A stretch of DNA of 64,000 bases from Kitasatospora albolonga (GTDB lineage Bacteria; Actinomycetota; Actinomycetes; Streptomycetales; Streptomycetaceae): NCBI GenBank assembly GCA_002082585.1, contig CP020563.1, forward strand, positions 3,156,001-3,220,000. The letters run 5' to 3'. The position numbers and the translations under genes were made by a program. The notes beneath the pieces are model-generated. The model made no database searches and was not told the DNA's origin. It saw only the letters and a list, made by a program, of their open reading frames with translations. This document shows, in pieces, positions 31,859 to 41,030 of this stretch. The stretch's first letter is position 1. Each line of letters opens with the position of its first letter.

Positions 31859-32503
31859 GTGAAGATCACTGAATGGAGGACTCTGGTAGACCAGGGTCGA
31901 TACAGCAGCAGCTCCGCCTTTCAGCGAGTGGAGCAGGACATACGCGCAGCGGTGACGGATGTTGTCTGGCCGCCGGGCTCGGACCGCTTCACCATTCACC
32001 CCGAGTCGGGCAAGAAGCGCGGCGAAGGGAACGGTGTAGTTCCCATCAAGAAGAGCTTCGCCGAATCGCTGGAGCAGCGCGGCTGGGAGCTTGAAAGAAG
32101 GGCACCGAAGACTGAGGAGATCGAGCAGAAAGTCGTCAAGGGATCACGCCCGGGCGCCTTCGACGGACACCTCTCGTTCCCGGGGAACGACCCGCTCCCC
32201 TTCGCTGTCGAATGGGAGACCGGCAACATCTCCTCCAGCCACCGGGCGATCAACCGCATCGGCCTGGGAATGAAGGTCGGATATCTGTCGGGCGGAGTCC
32301 TCGTGGTCCCGAGTGCGGAACTGGCCAGATACCTGACCGATCGCATCGGAAACGCTCCTGAGCTTCTCCCGTATCACCCCCTCTGGGAGGAGTGGACGTT
32401 CCAGAAATTCGGCTACTTCGGGATCGTCACGGTGGAGCATGACGCCGAGTCCTTCGACGTCGCCCGCATCCCTAAAGGAAAAGACGGCCGCGCGGAATCC
32501 TGA
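31859..32503 (+). CDS. BamHI-family type II restriction endonuclease
   Basis: A 214-residue protein that aligns by eye along the whole BamHI sequence: a WPP-SDRFTIHP segment, GNGVVPIKKSF, the active site in SRPGAFDGHLSF and FAVEWETGNISSSHRAINRI, ARYLTDRIGNAPELLPY, and the end VARIPKGKDG. Asp102, Glu118 and Glu120 correspond to BamHI Asp94, Glu111 and Glu113, with nearly the same spacing, so it should be catalytically competent. By homology it may cut GGATCC. The start is a GTG without a visible ribosome binding site. It converges on a methyltransferase gene. GC content is lower than in the core genes nearby. Confidence 0.9.
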   Translation: MKITEWRTLVDQGRYSSSSAFQRVEQDIRAAVTDVVWPPGSDRFTIHPESGKKRGEGNGVVPIKKSFAESLEQRGWELERRAPKTEEIEQKVVKGSRPGAFDGHLSFPGNDPLPFAVEWETGNISSSHRAINRIGLGMKVGYLSGGVLVVPSAELARYLTDRIGNAPELLPYHPLWEEWTFQKFGYFGIVTVEHDAESFDVARIPKGKDGRAES

Positions 32504-32621
32504 ACGACCAGGGGCGGGGTCACCCCGCGGCCAAGAGCGCGGTCACGCTGCGGCCCGGATCTGCACGCGCCTCTCCCGCGCCTTTGGCGCACGGCACGGC
32601 TTCGATCCGGGTCGCACCGGC

Positions 32622-33494
32622 CTACTTCCGCCGCCCCTTGCCCGAGTCGCCGAACCCGGGAAGCTCCACCTGATTCCCGATCCCCGTCAGGCGGTTGGTG
32701 ATGGGCTCGATGTCGCCGAGCTCCACCCCAAGCCATTGCCGGTGCATCCGCTCGGCGACCGCGTAGGTGGTGCCGCTACCACCGAAAGGATCGAGCACGA
32801 CGTCACCGGGCTCGCTGGCGATGCCGAGGACACGCTCGAGCAGCTTCTCGCTCAGCTCGTTCGCCTGCCGGTTCTTGGTGCCTTGATGCCTCACAGGATG
32901 GATGTCGTTCCAGACGTCCGTCAGGTTGATCCCGTCCGGGTGCAGCTTATTGCGGTGACCGCCGTAGTCCTTGATATCTTTCCCGCAGTGCCGACACACT
33001 TGAATGGGAATTCTCGGACGCGTGAACGTTTTCGGCTTACCGTTGGTGAAATACAGCAGGCTGTAATGACTGGGGTAGAGCTTCCCCTGAATCGGCAGGC
33101 TCAGCTTGATATCAATGGTGATCCAGTGACGGAAGTTCATCCCCAGGCTCTGCATATAAGCGCCGTTGCGCATGTTCCACTTGGGAATGTTGTAGAGGAA
33201 GAATGCCCCGCCGGGGGTGAGCAGGCGAAGCCCTTCCTTGATCCACGCTTCTGACCAGTTCGTGTACTCGACCTCGGCCACGGCATCCGTGAAATGTTTG
33301 CCGTAAATCTTTCCAAGATTGAACGGCGGGTCCGCAAAAACGAGATCCACGGAACCTGACGGAATGTTTCGCATCACTTCGAGGCAGTCGCCTTGGTACA
33401 AGGCGCCGAGGTCCGTCCGAAAGGCAGGCTGAGGCCCGTCGGGCAGATCCAGCGCATTCCCGACCTGCGCCGCTCCGTTGGTCTGGCCTGTCAC
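32622..33494 (-). CDS. Site-specific DNA methyltransferase, beta class (partner of the BamHI-like enzyme)
   Basis: A 290-residue amino-methyltransferase with beta-class motif order: catalytic motif IV first (DLVFADPPFNLGK, near residue 53), and the AdoMet-binding motif I near the end (VVLDPFGGSGTTYAVAERM). A probable zinc-binding segment, VCRHCGKDIKDYGGHRNK, lies between them. The GTG start at 33494 has AAGGAG at good spacing. It should protect the recognition site of the convergent endonuclease. DPPF is compatible with N6-adenine or N4-cytosine transfer; M.BamHI is an N4-cytosine enzyme, so N4-cytosine is expected by association. Confidence 0.88.
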   Translation of the reverse strand: MTGQTNGAAQVGNALDLPDGPQPAFRTDLGALYQGDCLEVMRNIPSGSVDLVFADPPFNLGKIYGKHFTDAVAEVEYTNWSEAWIKEGLRLLTPGGAFFLYNIPKWNMRNGAYMQSLGMNFRHWITIDIKLSLPIQGKLYPSHYSLLYFTNGKPKTFTRPRIPIQVCRHCGKDIKDYGGHRNKLHPDGINLTDVWNDIHPVRHQGTKNRQANELSEKLLERVLGIASEPGDVVLDPFGGSGTTYAVAERMHRQWLGVELGDIEPITNRLTGIGNQVELPGFGDSGKGRRK

Positions 33495-33645
33495 GTTCGA
33501 CTCCTTGAAGTGCTACCTACGGTTCCGCTGATGCACGGGCCCGGCAATCCATCTCTTTCCGCGCATCCGGCCCCAAGCCGACGGAACGGGGCCGGTGAGC
33601 CCCCACCGGGTCCCGCCTCCAGCATGCTCACGGGGCCGTACGCCG

Positions 33646-34346
33646 GAGACCACCCCCGCGTGCGCGGGGACCACCCCGAGGGTGACCTGTACACCGCCCG
33701 GGTCGGGGGACCGTCCCCTCGTGCGCGGGGACCACCATCGTCCCAGCTTTTCGCATGCGTGATGCCCGGGGCCATCCCCGCAGGATGCGGGGACCCCGCG
33801 TTCTTGCCCGTCCGGCACTTCCGGGTGCCAGGGCCACCCCCGCATGCGCGGGGACCACTGGGCCGGTGTCCCGACCAGCAGCGGCATCCAGGGACCACCC
33901 CCACGTGCGCGGGGACCACCGGGCGTGCGTGGAAAACTTCGCAATCCTCCGGAGACCATCCCCGCGTGCGCGGGGACGACATGGTTCTTGGTGAAGCCCG
34001 GACCCCAGATGAGGGACCACCCCCGCGTGCGCGGGGACGACTTGCCATGAAGAGGGCGAGGAGGGCACCAACCGGGACCACCCCCGCGTGCGCGGGGACG
34101 ACACCCCGTCCGTCCTGCTCGCGGTGACGATGCCGGGACCACCCCCGCGTGCGCGGGGACGACCTTGATCCGTCGTACGTGGTGTCTTGCCAACCGGGAC
34201 CACCCCCGCGTGCGCGGGGACGACAGAGGACGTTGCTGTGGTCGGCGCCGGTCAAGGGGACCACCCCCGCGTGCGCGGGGACGACTTCATTTCCCATGGG
34301 TCAAGTCCTTGCGTGAGGGGACCACCCCCGCGTGCGCGGGGACGAC
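33646..34346 (-). CRISPR. CRISPR array 1: 12 repeats, 11 spacers (type I-E-like repeat)
   Basis: On the plus strand the 29-base repeat starts GGGACCACCCCCGCG and ends TGCGCGGGGACGAC. Read on the minus strand it is the common Streptomyces type I-E form. Repeats start at 33646, 33707, 33768, 33831, 33891, 33952, 34013, 34074, 34135, 34196, 34257 and 34318. Spacers are 32 bases except one of 33. The six right-hand repeats are identical. The left-hand ones are degenerate (end GGGGACCAC, internal changes, one of 30 and one of 28 bases), marking the old, distal end. Transcription is therefore leftward from the leader at 34347. Confidence 0.96.
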
Positions 34347-34417
34347 AGTTCGTGACCTGCGGGTTTATGCGGTCAGGGGCTCGTTTTTGCTTACTTCTTG
34401 AGAAACGGACATCTCTC
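34347..34417 (-). promoter_or_regulatory. CRISPR leader 1
   Basis: Directly right of the newest repeat. The AT-richer sequence contains AGTTCGTGACCTGCGGGTTT, CTCGTTTTTGCTTACTTC and TTGAGAAACGGACAT. It is shared with the leaders at 39550 and 41292, so it should hold the array promoter and integration signals. Confidence 0.85.
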
Positions 34418-34676
34418 CCCTATGGGGCGGGCGGGCTGGGCCGGGACCTGTGTCTGTCAGGAGTGGTGCTGCCTTCCGCTGGTTGCGGCAGGCATTTCGT
34501 TCCTTGCGGGCGAGGCTTCGTCCTCTCCGCAGGTTAGTCACTGCGCAGCGGAGGCCGGGAGCGTTCGCGGGCTTTCTGTTCGCTGTCGCGAGCTCGGTGT
34601 CCAGGGTCTCGGTCAGGGCCGCGCAGGAGGCGTTGTCAGGCTGGCTGAAGTGTGGGTCGAGCCACCGTTGTTGGTT

Positions 34677-35768
34677 TCAGACGGGTTTGAGGAGGTCTCG
34701 GAGGTTGGCCATATGTGCCTTGATGTCGGCGACCTCGGCGGGTGGGGGCTGGGTTTCGTTGGTGTGGGTGGTGCGGCAGGGGCGGCAGAGGCCGTCGGGG
34801 AGGGCCTCTGGTTGGCCTGGGCGGCCGCAGGTGGTGCATTCGATGAGGATGCGGTGGGTGGGGGTGGGGCGCGGGGTGCTTGTGGGGGTGGGGAGGTGGG
34901 GTGGGAGTTTGTCGGTGAGGCGGCGGCGGATGAGGCCGGCGGGGTGGTCGATCGTGGCGGGGAGTCCTGCGGTGAGGGCGTTGGTGAGGTAGTCGATGCT
35001 CACGCCCCGGGCCAGCCATTGGGTGGCCTGTGCTTCGAGGGCGGTGCAGTCGTGGGCGGAGAGGGTGAGGCGGTGGTCCTGGTGGCCGAGGCGGGCCAGG
35101 GCCAGGTAGGCGGGGGAACGGGTGGCCTCGGGGTGGTTTGGCGGTGCCGGGGGTGGCGTCGTGTCAGGGGTGGGCTCTGCGTCCGGAACCTGGGGCGAGT
35201 TGCGTTGGCGCGGTACGGCGGTGGGGGCGTCCGGGGGCTTCGGGGCGGAGGTGGGGGTGGGGGCTTGTGCCGGAGGGGGGTTCTCCGGCGGTGCGGGCAG
35301 TGGCGGCTCGGCGGTCGGGCTTCCCGGTGGTGGGGGTGGTGGCGAGGTGTCCGGTGCGGGGGTGGTGGTCTGGGCTGCCAGGTAGGTGTTCCACCACTCG
35401 TTGTCCCGTGCTGTGCGGGACCAGAAGGTGCGGAAGACCCAGCGGGTTTCGTCGCCCGCGCCGACCGGGCACCGGACCCGCCGTAAGTGCCCCGCCACCG
35501 ACAGGGCCGTCAGCGCCGTCGAGATCGCCTGCTGGCCGTAGAGCGGGAGCTGCTTGGCCAGGTGTTTCACGCTCATCGCCGCGCCGTCGGGGAGGTGGTC
35601 GACGAACCCGGCCACGTACCGCTCGCGCGTCGGGAGCAGTGCGAAGTCGTGGCGCGTACGGGGCTGTTGGTCGGGGGTGGAGCGTTTGCCGTAACCGGGC
35701 TTGGCCATCGGGTACGGGGCACACGGTGCGGGTGTGTGCAGGGCAGGGCTAAGGTTCTGGGTAGCCAC
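34677..35768 (-). CDS. Helix-turn-helix (MarR-like) protein with proline-rich linker
   Basis: A 363-residue protein. An N-terminal winged-helix-like part (TRERYVAGFVDHLPDGAAMS, VKHLAKQLPLYGQQAISTAL, VAGHLRRVRCPVGAGDETRW) is followed by TARDNEWWNTYL, a long Pro/Ala/Thr-rich linker, a helical domain (HDCTALEAQATQWLARGVSI, ATIDHPAGLIRRRLTDKLPP) and a C-terminal zinc-ribbon-like segment (ECTTCGRPGQ ... GLCRPCR). Similar proteins are widespread in Streptomyces and are annotated as helix-turn-helix or MarR-like regulators. Either the GTG at 35768 or the ATG at 35708 may be the start; neither has a strong ribosome binding site. It stands alone between CRISPR arrays 1 and 2. Confidence 0.65.
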   Translation of the reverse strand: MATQNLSPALHTPAPCAPYPMAKPGYGKRSTPDQQPRTRHDFALLPTRERYVAGFVDHLPDGAAMSVKHLAKQLPLYGQQAISTALTALSVAGHLRRVRCPVGAGDETRWVFRTFWSRTARDNEWWNTYLAAQTTTPAPDTSPPPPPPGSPTAEPPLPAPPENPPPAQAPTPTSAPKPPDAPTAVPRQRNSPQVPDAEPTPDTTPPPAPPNHPEATRSPAYLALARLGHQDHRLTLSAHDCTALEAQATQWLARGVSIDYLTNALTAGLPATIDHPAGLIRRRLTDKLPPHLPTPTSTPRPTPTHRILIECTTCGRPGQPEALPDGLCRPCRTTHTNETQPPPAEVADIKAHMANLRDLLKPV

Positions 35769-36140
35769 GGGATCGGCTTTCTGGGGTTCGATCTTGCGGT
35801 CAGACCCCGGCGTCGGTGCTTGCTACACCGTGTCGGGGTCGCTTAGTTCTTGAACCGTAAGCAGTCGTGACGCTCCGCCGCAAGCTGTCACGATTAGTCA
35901 TACTTCCCCAGCCGCGGCAGGGGGAGGGAGGCAGGGGAGGTATTCCCAAACCCCCTGGTTTTCCCGCCGGTTAAAAAAGGCGCTCGAACCTCGGCGCTCG
36001 GGTCCCGACACCCGTGTCCCGGGACCCGAGCTTCGGGCCAGGACCCCGCCTCCGTACCCCGAAAGCGTGAACCGGTCGATCCCGAGGCTCGGGTCCCGAG
36101 GACCGAGGGCCGGGACCCGAGCTTCGGGCAGGAAGCGTCC
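35769..36140. other. Non-coding stretch with GC-rich direct repeats
   Basis: No gene is supported. From about 35985 to 36130 the DNA is built of variants of GGGTCCCGA and CCGAGCTTCGGGC. The block GGGACCCGAGCTTCGGGC occurs twice (near 36018 and 36113). Each copy contains a short palindrome. Confidence 0.5.
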
Positions 36141-36560
36141 CGGACCATGGTCAGGGGCGTCGATGGCCTTTACGACGAGCGCCCGTGCCTCGGCCCCGTA
36201 CTCCGTACACAGCCATGGCTCGTAGCTGCTCGAACTCCTACAGGTACAGGCCGATCTCGCTGGGCCGGACGATGTTGACCTGCGCGGAGAACGGTTCGAC
36301 GGAGACGAGAGCGTCGCCGTGTATGACGTCTCGGCGTGGCGGGACACTACGGTCAACTCCAGCGCCCTGCTGGGGGCCTGGCAGATCTCGCACCAGTCGC
36401 GGATGTCCCGGGCCGAGGGAGGCGTCTTCGCGTTCTCGATCCGGGACGTCTTCGCGTGGCGCCAACGGCGCTGGGCGGCAAGCTGGTTCACGGTCAGGCA
36501 GGTCGGCGTCCTGCCGGAGTTCGCGGAGCCGCCGCCCCGTAAGGCGCCTACTGGGTGGTC
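36140..36560 (-). pseudogene. Degenerate XRE (Scr1-type) regulator
   Basis: Pieces of one regulator appear in order in different minus-strand frames: GRRLRELRQDADL (near 36500-36540), then NQLAAQRRWRHAKTSRIENA and PPSARDIRDWCEICQAP (36491 down to about 36370). After a large internal loss come IGLYL, a stop codon, EFEQLRAMAVYG (near 36210-36250) and, in another frame, AEARALVVKAIDAPD. These are the start and end of an XRE-DUF5753 protein. At least two frameshifts, a stop and a central deletion make it a pseudogene. Confidence 0.65.
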
Positions 36561-36642
36561 ACGCTGTACGGTCCAGCCGCTGGGGCGCGGAGGTCCTCAA
36601 GGGCCCGCCACCAGGAAAGGGGCGAGAGCCGTGCGTCCACGG

Positions 36643-37722
36643 TCAGCGCACCGGCTCCTCGCCTGCTGCTTCTGCGCCGACGACGATCCAAGAGGGCCAC
36701 ACCTGGAGCCCGGAGTCACCGCCCGGGAGGATGTGGTGCACGCGCCACAGCCCCGTACCGTCAGGGGCCGTGGCGAGGGCGGCGCCGTCCTGGGCAAAGG
36801 TCACCTCGCTCTGCGCGGCATCAAGCACGGTCCGCCGGGAGCCGTCGAGAGCAGAAACCGCGTCCACCCGCGCGGACGCACCGGAAGCGGGCTCCGGGTC
36901 GCCCAGCACAAGGTGATCCCCGACGACGGCGCGCAGCCGGTAGGGGCCGGCATCGCCGAGTGCGGAGGGCCCGGTACCGGGTGCGGAGCCGACGCGCACC
37001 GCGCTCAGTGTGTGGTTCGGCCCCTCGTCGATGGCGAACCACCGGTCGTTGTAACGGATCTGGGCGCCGGTCGACAGCCCGGTGACGTACGGGGTGAAGG
37101 AGTAGGTGGCGAGGTCGACGAGCCCTGCCGTCGCCACGCCCTGGTACCGGTAGGCCACGGCCGCGTACCTCACGGAGCCGCCCGGCCGGACCAGGTACAC
37201 GGTGGCGCCGGAGGGTATCCCCGCCACCACCCGCCCCCCGGCGGCGTTCTCGACCGGCAGCAGAGCGGAGGCGCGCCACACACGCAGTTGGCCCCCGCCG
37301 CTGTTCCCGCCGACCAGGACACTCCACCCGCTGGCGGCGCGGAAGGTCTGTCCCTTGGGCAGAGCGAACCGGGTCGCGTCCCCGCTGGACCGGTGGACCT
37401 GGGAAACGGTGGTGACGTCACCTTGGGTCGTCACTGTGCTGCGCACGTCCGCACCGCTTGACAGGTCGCTCGGCCTCGCACTGGAGAGTGGAGGTTCTAT
37501 GTTCTGGTAGGAACCGGCCTGTGTGGTCGCCCCACCGTCGAGGCTGAAATCGAAGCTGTGCGAACCGGCCCACAGGTATGACACTGAAGGCACATCCGCC
37601 GCGACCCGGACGGCCGGAACGGGATGACCGTCGGCCGCCGCCCCGGGCGCGACGCCGAGTGCGGCAGCCGCGGCGACGACGAGTGCGGCGAGGGCCTTAG
37701 GGAATCTTCGCGAGTGGTTCAC
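36643..37722 (-). CDS. Secreted beta-rich protein of unknown function
   Basis: A 359-residue exported protein. The GTG start at 37722 has GGAGG at ideal spacing. The signal peptide is NHSRRFPKALAALVVAAAAA with cleavage near GAAADGHPVP. The mature part has regular short beta segments (WSVLVGGNSGGGQLRVWRAS, GGRVVAGIPSGATVYLVRPG, TVLDAAQSEVTFAQDGAALA), which suggests a beta-propeller like the VCBS/FG-GAP or WD-type secreted proteins of Streptomyces. Relatives I recall are longer, so this may be a truncated member. It is followed downstream by the regulator pseudogene. Confidence 0.6.
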   Translation of the reverse strand: MNHSRRFPKALAALVVAAAAALGVAPGAAADGHPVPAVRVAADVPSVSYLWAGSHSFDFSLDGGATTQAGSYQNIEPPLSSARPSDLSSGADVRSTVTTQGDVTTVSQVHRSSGDATRFALPKGQTFRAASGWSVLVGGNSGGGQLRVWRASALLPVENAAGGRVVAGIPSGATVYLVRPGGSVRYAAVAYRYQGVATAGLVDLATYSFTPYVTGLSTGAQIRYNDRWFAIDEGPNHTLSAVRVGSAPGTGPSALGDAGPYRLRAVVGDHLVLGDPEPASGASARVDAVSALDGSRRTVLDAAQSEVTFAQDGAALATAPDGTGLWRVHHILPGGDSGLQVWPSWIVVGAEAAGEEPVR

Positions 37723-38361
37723 GTTTCCTCCGGTCGGTGTCGCGTGCAGGCACCCAGCGGTGCCCCGAAGCCACCCAACCACACGCATCGGGGAGGACGG
37801 GACGGATAAAACAGCACGACCGCCGTCGCTGCCGGGAGGGCCCAAGTCCTAGGAAAATTTGGGTACTTACTGTGGTGTGGGGCCGACCGTTTCTCTTGGC
37901 ATCGCCAGCGGGAGGGACCAGACAGGTCAGGTCAGTCGGCCAACGTGTAGCGGACGACGGTGTCCTCGCACGGCCCCTCGGCGAACATCTCAGCACCTCC
38001 GGCTCACGGTCGTCCGCGGTGAGCTGCCAGGGGAGCTTGGTGGTCCTCTGCTCCCCTCCGTATCGGCACTGTGCGTCCGTCCGGGAGGCATCATCCAGAT
38101 GACCGGGGCTTGGTCGGAGTCCAGTTGAACCATGTTCTCTTGTCCCTTGGCGTTGGCCTTCCGTCACTGGGGCTTGCTCTGCGAGCAGGCGTCCCATGCG
38201 GTGCTTCGAGCGTCAGTCGCTGCTTGTCCGTTCTCGTTCACGGCGACAGGCTCTGGTGCCCCAGTTGCCCCGCATGAGCCGGAGCTGCTTGGCGACGGGG
38301 CTGCCGGAGGAGCCCGCATAGCTCTGGGTGCAGTCGGCCGTGCCAAGGACCGTCGGCGCCT
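37723..38361. other. Long intergenic region left of CRISPR array 2
   Basis: 639 bp with no gene I can support. Open frames on both strands lack family similarity and good starts. The part nearest the array (38130-38361) has moderate coding-like composition on the minus strand, for example CGATGAPEPVAVNENGQAA, and may be the tail of a lost gene. Confidence 0.4.
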
Positions 38362-39549
38362 CGGCGCCGCCCCGCACGCGCGGGGAGCACCTTGGTACGC
38401 CATTTTTGGCGTTGATGTCCCAGGGACCGCCCCCGCACGCGCGGGGAGCACCCCAGAATGTTGCTGAGCCTGACCTTTACCGTGGGACCACCCCCGCACG
38501 CGCGGGGAGCACGGAAGAGAGCAACCGTGGGAATCCGCCTGATCGGGACCACCCCCGCACGCGCGGGGAGCACGGTCGGACGTGGCCGGACTACTGCCAG
38601 GACCGGGGACCGCCCCCGCACGCGCGGGGAGCACCAGGCCGGAGACGTCCTCGCGCAGGGACCGCAGGGACCACCCCCGCACGCGCGGGGAGCACTCCGC
38701 CGTGGCGGGCCCGCCGTCCCCGGTGATGGGACCACCCCCGCACGCGCGGGGAGCACCGGCCAGCACGACCAGCGGTGCCGGAAGCAGGGGGACCACCCCC
38801 GCACGCGCGGGGAGCACGACCCTCCGCCCTGCGCTGCGGCGAGCCCGGCGGGACCACCCCCGCACGCGCGGGGAGCACGGTTGATCCCCCCGGTTGCACC
38901 CGGGGGGCGAGGGACCACCCCCGCACGCGCGGGGAGCACCTCCTCAACGAGGTGGAGACCTTCCACCGCCGGGGACCACCCCCGCACGCGCGGGGAGCAC
39001 GCACACCGGGCGCCCGCACCGCGGGACCGCCCGGGACCACCCCCGCACGCGCGGGGAGCACGGCGCCCTGATGCTCCTGGTCGCGGGACCGGTGGGACCA
39101 CCCCCGCACGCGCGGGGAGCACCTCGGACCTGCGCCTTCCAGTCATCGGTGTTGGGGACCACCCCCGCACGCGCGGGGAGCACCCGGTCCGTCGCTTCCG
39201 GTCCGGTCCGCTCCGGGGACCACCCCCGCACGCGCGGGGAGCACGTGGACCGCGCCCTGATCACCGGGCTCGCCGTGGGACCACCCCCGCACGCGCGGGG
39301 AGCACCCTAGGCCCTGCGATCCAGTCGATCTTCACCGGGGACCACCCCCGCACGCGCGGGGAGCACCAGGTGACGACCCCGGCGAACCCGGCCCGGCCGG
39401 GACCACCCCCGCACGCGCGGGGAGCACTGGGCAATCGAGCTGTAATTCGAGTTCGCCCCGGGACCACCCCCGCACGCGCGGGGAGCACTCCGGCAACGTC
39501 TTCGCGGCCGTGAGCGGTTCGGGACCACCCCCGCACGCGCGGGGAGCAC
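38362..39549 (-). CRISPR. CRISPR array 2: 20 repeats, 19 spacers (variant type I-E-like repeat)
   Basis: On the plus strand the 29-base repeat starts GGGACCACCCCCGCA and ends CGCGCGGGGAGCAC, differing from array 1 in the loop and the last bases. Repeats start at 38362, 38423, 38484, 38545, 38606, 38667, 38728, 38789, 38850, 38911, 38972, 39033, 39094, 39155, 39216, 39277, 39338, 39399, 39460 and 39521, a perfectly regular 61-base period. All spacers are 32 bases and none is repeated. The first repeat is degenerate at its left end and the second and fifth carry one change (ACCGCC), marking the distal side. The leader is at 39550. Confidence 0.97.
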
Positions 39550-39618
39550 AGTTCGTGACCTGCGGGTTTATGTGGCGCGAGGCTCGTTTTTACTTACTTC
39601 TTGAGAAACAGACATATC
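39550..39618 (-). promoter_or_regulatory. CRISPR leader 2
   Basis: Begins AGTTCGTGACCTGCGGGTTT, followed by GTGGCGCGAGGCTCG and TTTTTACTTACTTCTTGAGA. It is nearly identical to leader 3 for about 66 bases and a close relative of leader 1. It is directly right of the newest repeat of array 2. Confidence 0.85.
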
Positions 39619-39948
39619 CACTCTTTAGCGAAGGCAACCGCAGATACACGGTCCCGAAGCCCTCCTGCACCCCGACTGAGCAGCAACGCTCCCGCGCCCG
39701 CAAACAGCACCAGAGCCGCTGGCCCGGGGGAACCACCACCCGCTCAACGCGACAGCCGAGCCATCAGCGAGCCTACCCGGCCTGAACAACCGAAAAGGCG
39801 AGCTGACGGGAGGACGGACCGTCACGGATAGTCGACGCTAAGGGCTGTCGCGCAAAGGGTCGGTGGGGCGAAGGTCGGCTGAAGGCGCCGATGCGGGCTG
39901 GGTAGATACCGTGTAGAGGTTCATGGAGGCAGCGGTCTTGGGGGACAA
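39619..39948. other. Intergenic stretch right of leader 2
   Basis: 330 bp without a supported gene. It includes GGGCTGTCGCGCAAAGG at 39841-39858, which resembles the outer end of IS5-group insertion sequences, but I could not find its partner copy. Confidence 0.35.
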
Positions 39949-40260
39949 GTGGGACGCAGCAGGTTGCCTGTGGAGAATGCGGGCGTCGGCGACCTCTGGC
40001 TCTTTGTCGAGCCGTACGGTGAGGACTACTGGCTGAAACCCGGGGAGGTCTTCACGGTCGCTCCGGAGGTTGAGGGCATCGATGTCTGGTTCTCTACCGC
40101 TGTCAGTCAGGAGGGCATCACTGTGTGGCTCTATGAGGACGGTGACCCAGCCAAGGTCGTCCTGGAATACACAGTGACTGACGCGGACGGCAAACGGCTG
40201 GAGTGCGGGCACCAGAGACCCCCGGAGCCGACGGGCTCCGGCGCGGCTGAGCCGGGCTGA
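39949..40260 (+). CDS. Hypothetical acidic protein, 103 aa
   Basis: A small soluble protein: ENAGVGDLWLFVEPYGEDYW, LKPGEVFTVAPEVEGIDVWF, then GITVWLYEDGDPAKVVLEYT. Proteins with this WLFVEP.GEDYW pattern are common in Streptomyces without known function. The GTG at 39949 has GGGGGA upstream; an inner GTG at 39970 is possible. It converges on the IS5 transposase gene 8 bp away and may be linked to the mobile element. Confidence 0.6.
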   Translation: MGRSRLPVENAGVGDLWLFVEPYGEDYWLKPGEVFTVAPEVEGIDVWFSTAVSQEGITVWLYEDGDPAKVVLEYTVTDADGKRLECGHQRPPEPTGSGAAEPG

Positions 40261-40268
40261 ACCCTCGC

Positions 40269-41030
40269 TCATCGGCTGAGTGCGAGGTTGTGCAGGCGGG
40301 CGATGCCTCTCATCGCGTGATGGACGCCGTCGCCCTTCAACCGGCAGTCTCGGAGGATCTTCCAGGTCTTCATGTGGGCGAAGGCGTGCTCGACACGGGC
40401 GCGGACCTGGCGGTGGGAAGAGTTGTGCTCTTCTTTCCAGGCCGGCAGTTCGCTCTGCCCGCGCTCACGGCAGTGCGGGATGACCAGGCCGGTGCCCCGG
40501 TAGCCGCCGTCGGCGATCACGGTGGTGCGGCCGACAGCATCCTCGTCTCCGGACAGCGCCCACGCCTTGCAGTCGTTGCGGTTGCCGGGCAACGGCCGGC
40601 CGACCACCACGACGCGCCAGGTGTCGGCGTCGATGACGACCTGGTGGTTGGTGGAGTACCGGTAGTTCTTCGATCGCTCGGCCACCGTGTGGTCGCGGGT
40701 GGGGACCAAGGTGCCGTCCGCGATGAGGACGGTGCTCTTGCGGAATCGCCTGCGGGGCTTGAGCGCGAGCAGGGGGCTGAGGTGGCCAACGATGCGGTTG
40801 GCTGCGGACTTCGAGACGCCGAACAGCGGGGCGAGCTGCCGCAGCGTCAAGTTGGTACGCCAGTAGGCCGTGACCAGCAGCACCCGGTCCTCCAGCGGCA
40901 AGCTCCACGGCCGGCCTCTGCGAACCGTGTCAGCCCCCTTTTGCCGCAGCTGTGCCACCAACGTGCCGAAGGAGCGGGGGCTGCACCCGGTGAACGGGGC
41001 TATCCAGGACGGCCGTGACGCCGTGATCAC
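40269..41030 (-). mobile_element. IS5-family transposase gene (DDE type)
   Basis: A 253-residue transposase. The N-terminal helix-turn-helix is LEDRVLLVTAYWRTNLTLRQ, LAPLFGVSKSAANRIVGHL. The DDE catalytic core shows STVLIADGTLVPTRD (first Asp), VIADGGYRGTGLVIPH (second Asp) and the HRQVRARVEHAFAHMKTWKI helix carrying the Glu. These match the IS5 group (IS112/IS1031-like) common in Streptomyces. I took the GTG at 41030 as start because the upstream sequence is a hairpin. The frame is intact. I could not define matched terminal inverted repeats or a target-site duplication. Confidence 0.85.

Noticed and set aside
33480..34540. Several long open frames across CRISPR array 1 on both strands
   Set aside because: They translate the repeat over and over (for example PRARGGGPG or HPRVRGDD) and exist only because the repeat-plus-spacer period has no stop in those frames.
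34418..38361. Possible cas genes between the two arrays
   Set aside because: I looked for Cas1, Cas2, Cas3 and Cascade-like motifs in all frames. The only supported genes are a helix-turn-helix protein, a regulator pseudogene and a secreted beta-rich protein.
38238..39536. Open frames of 300 or more codons across CRISPR array 2
   Set aside because: The translation is a 61-base period of repeat-encoded motifs (PRACGGGP, TTPARAGST). No ribosome binding site or protein family supports them.
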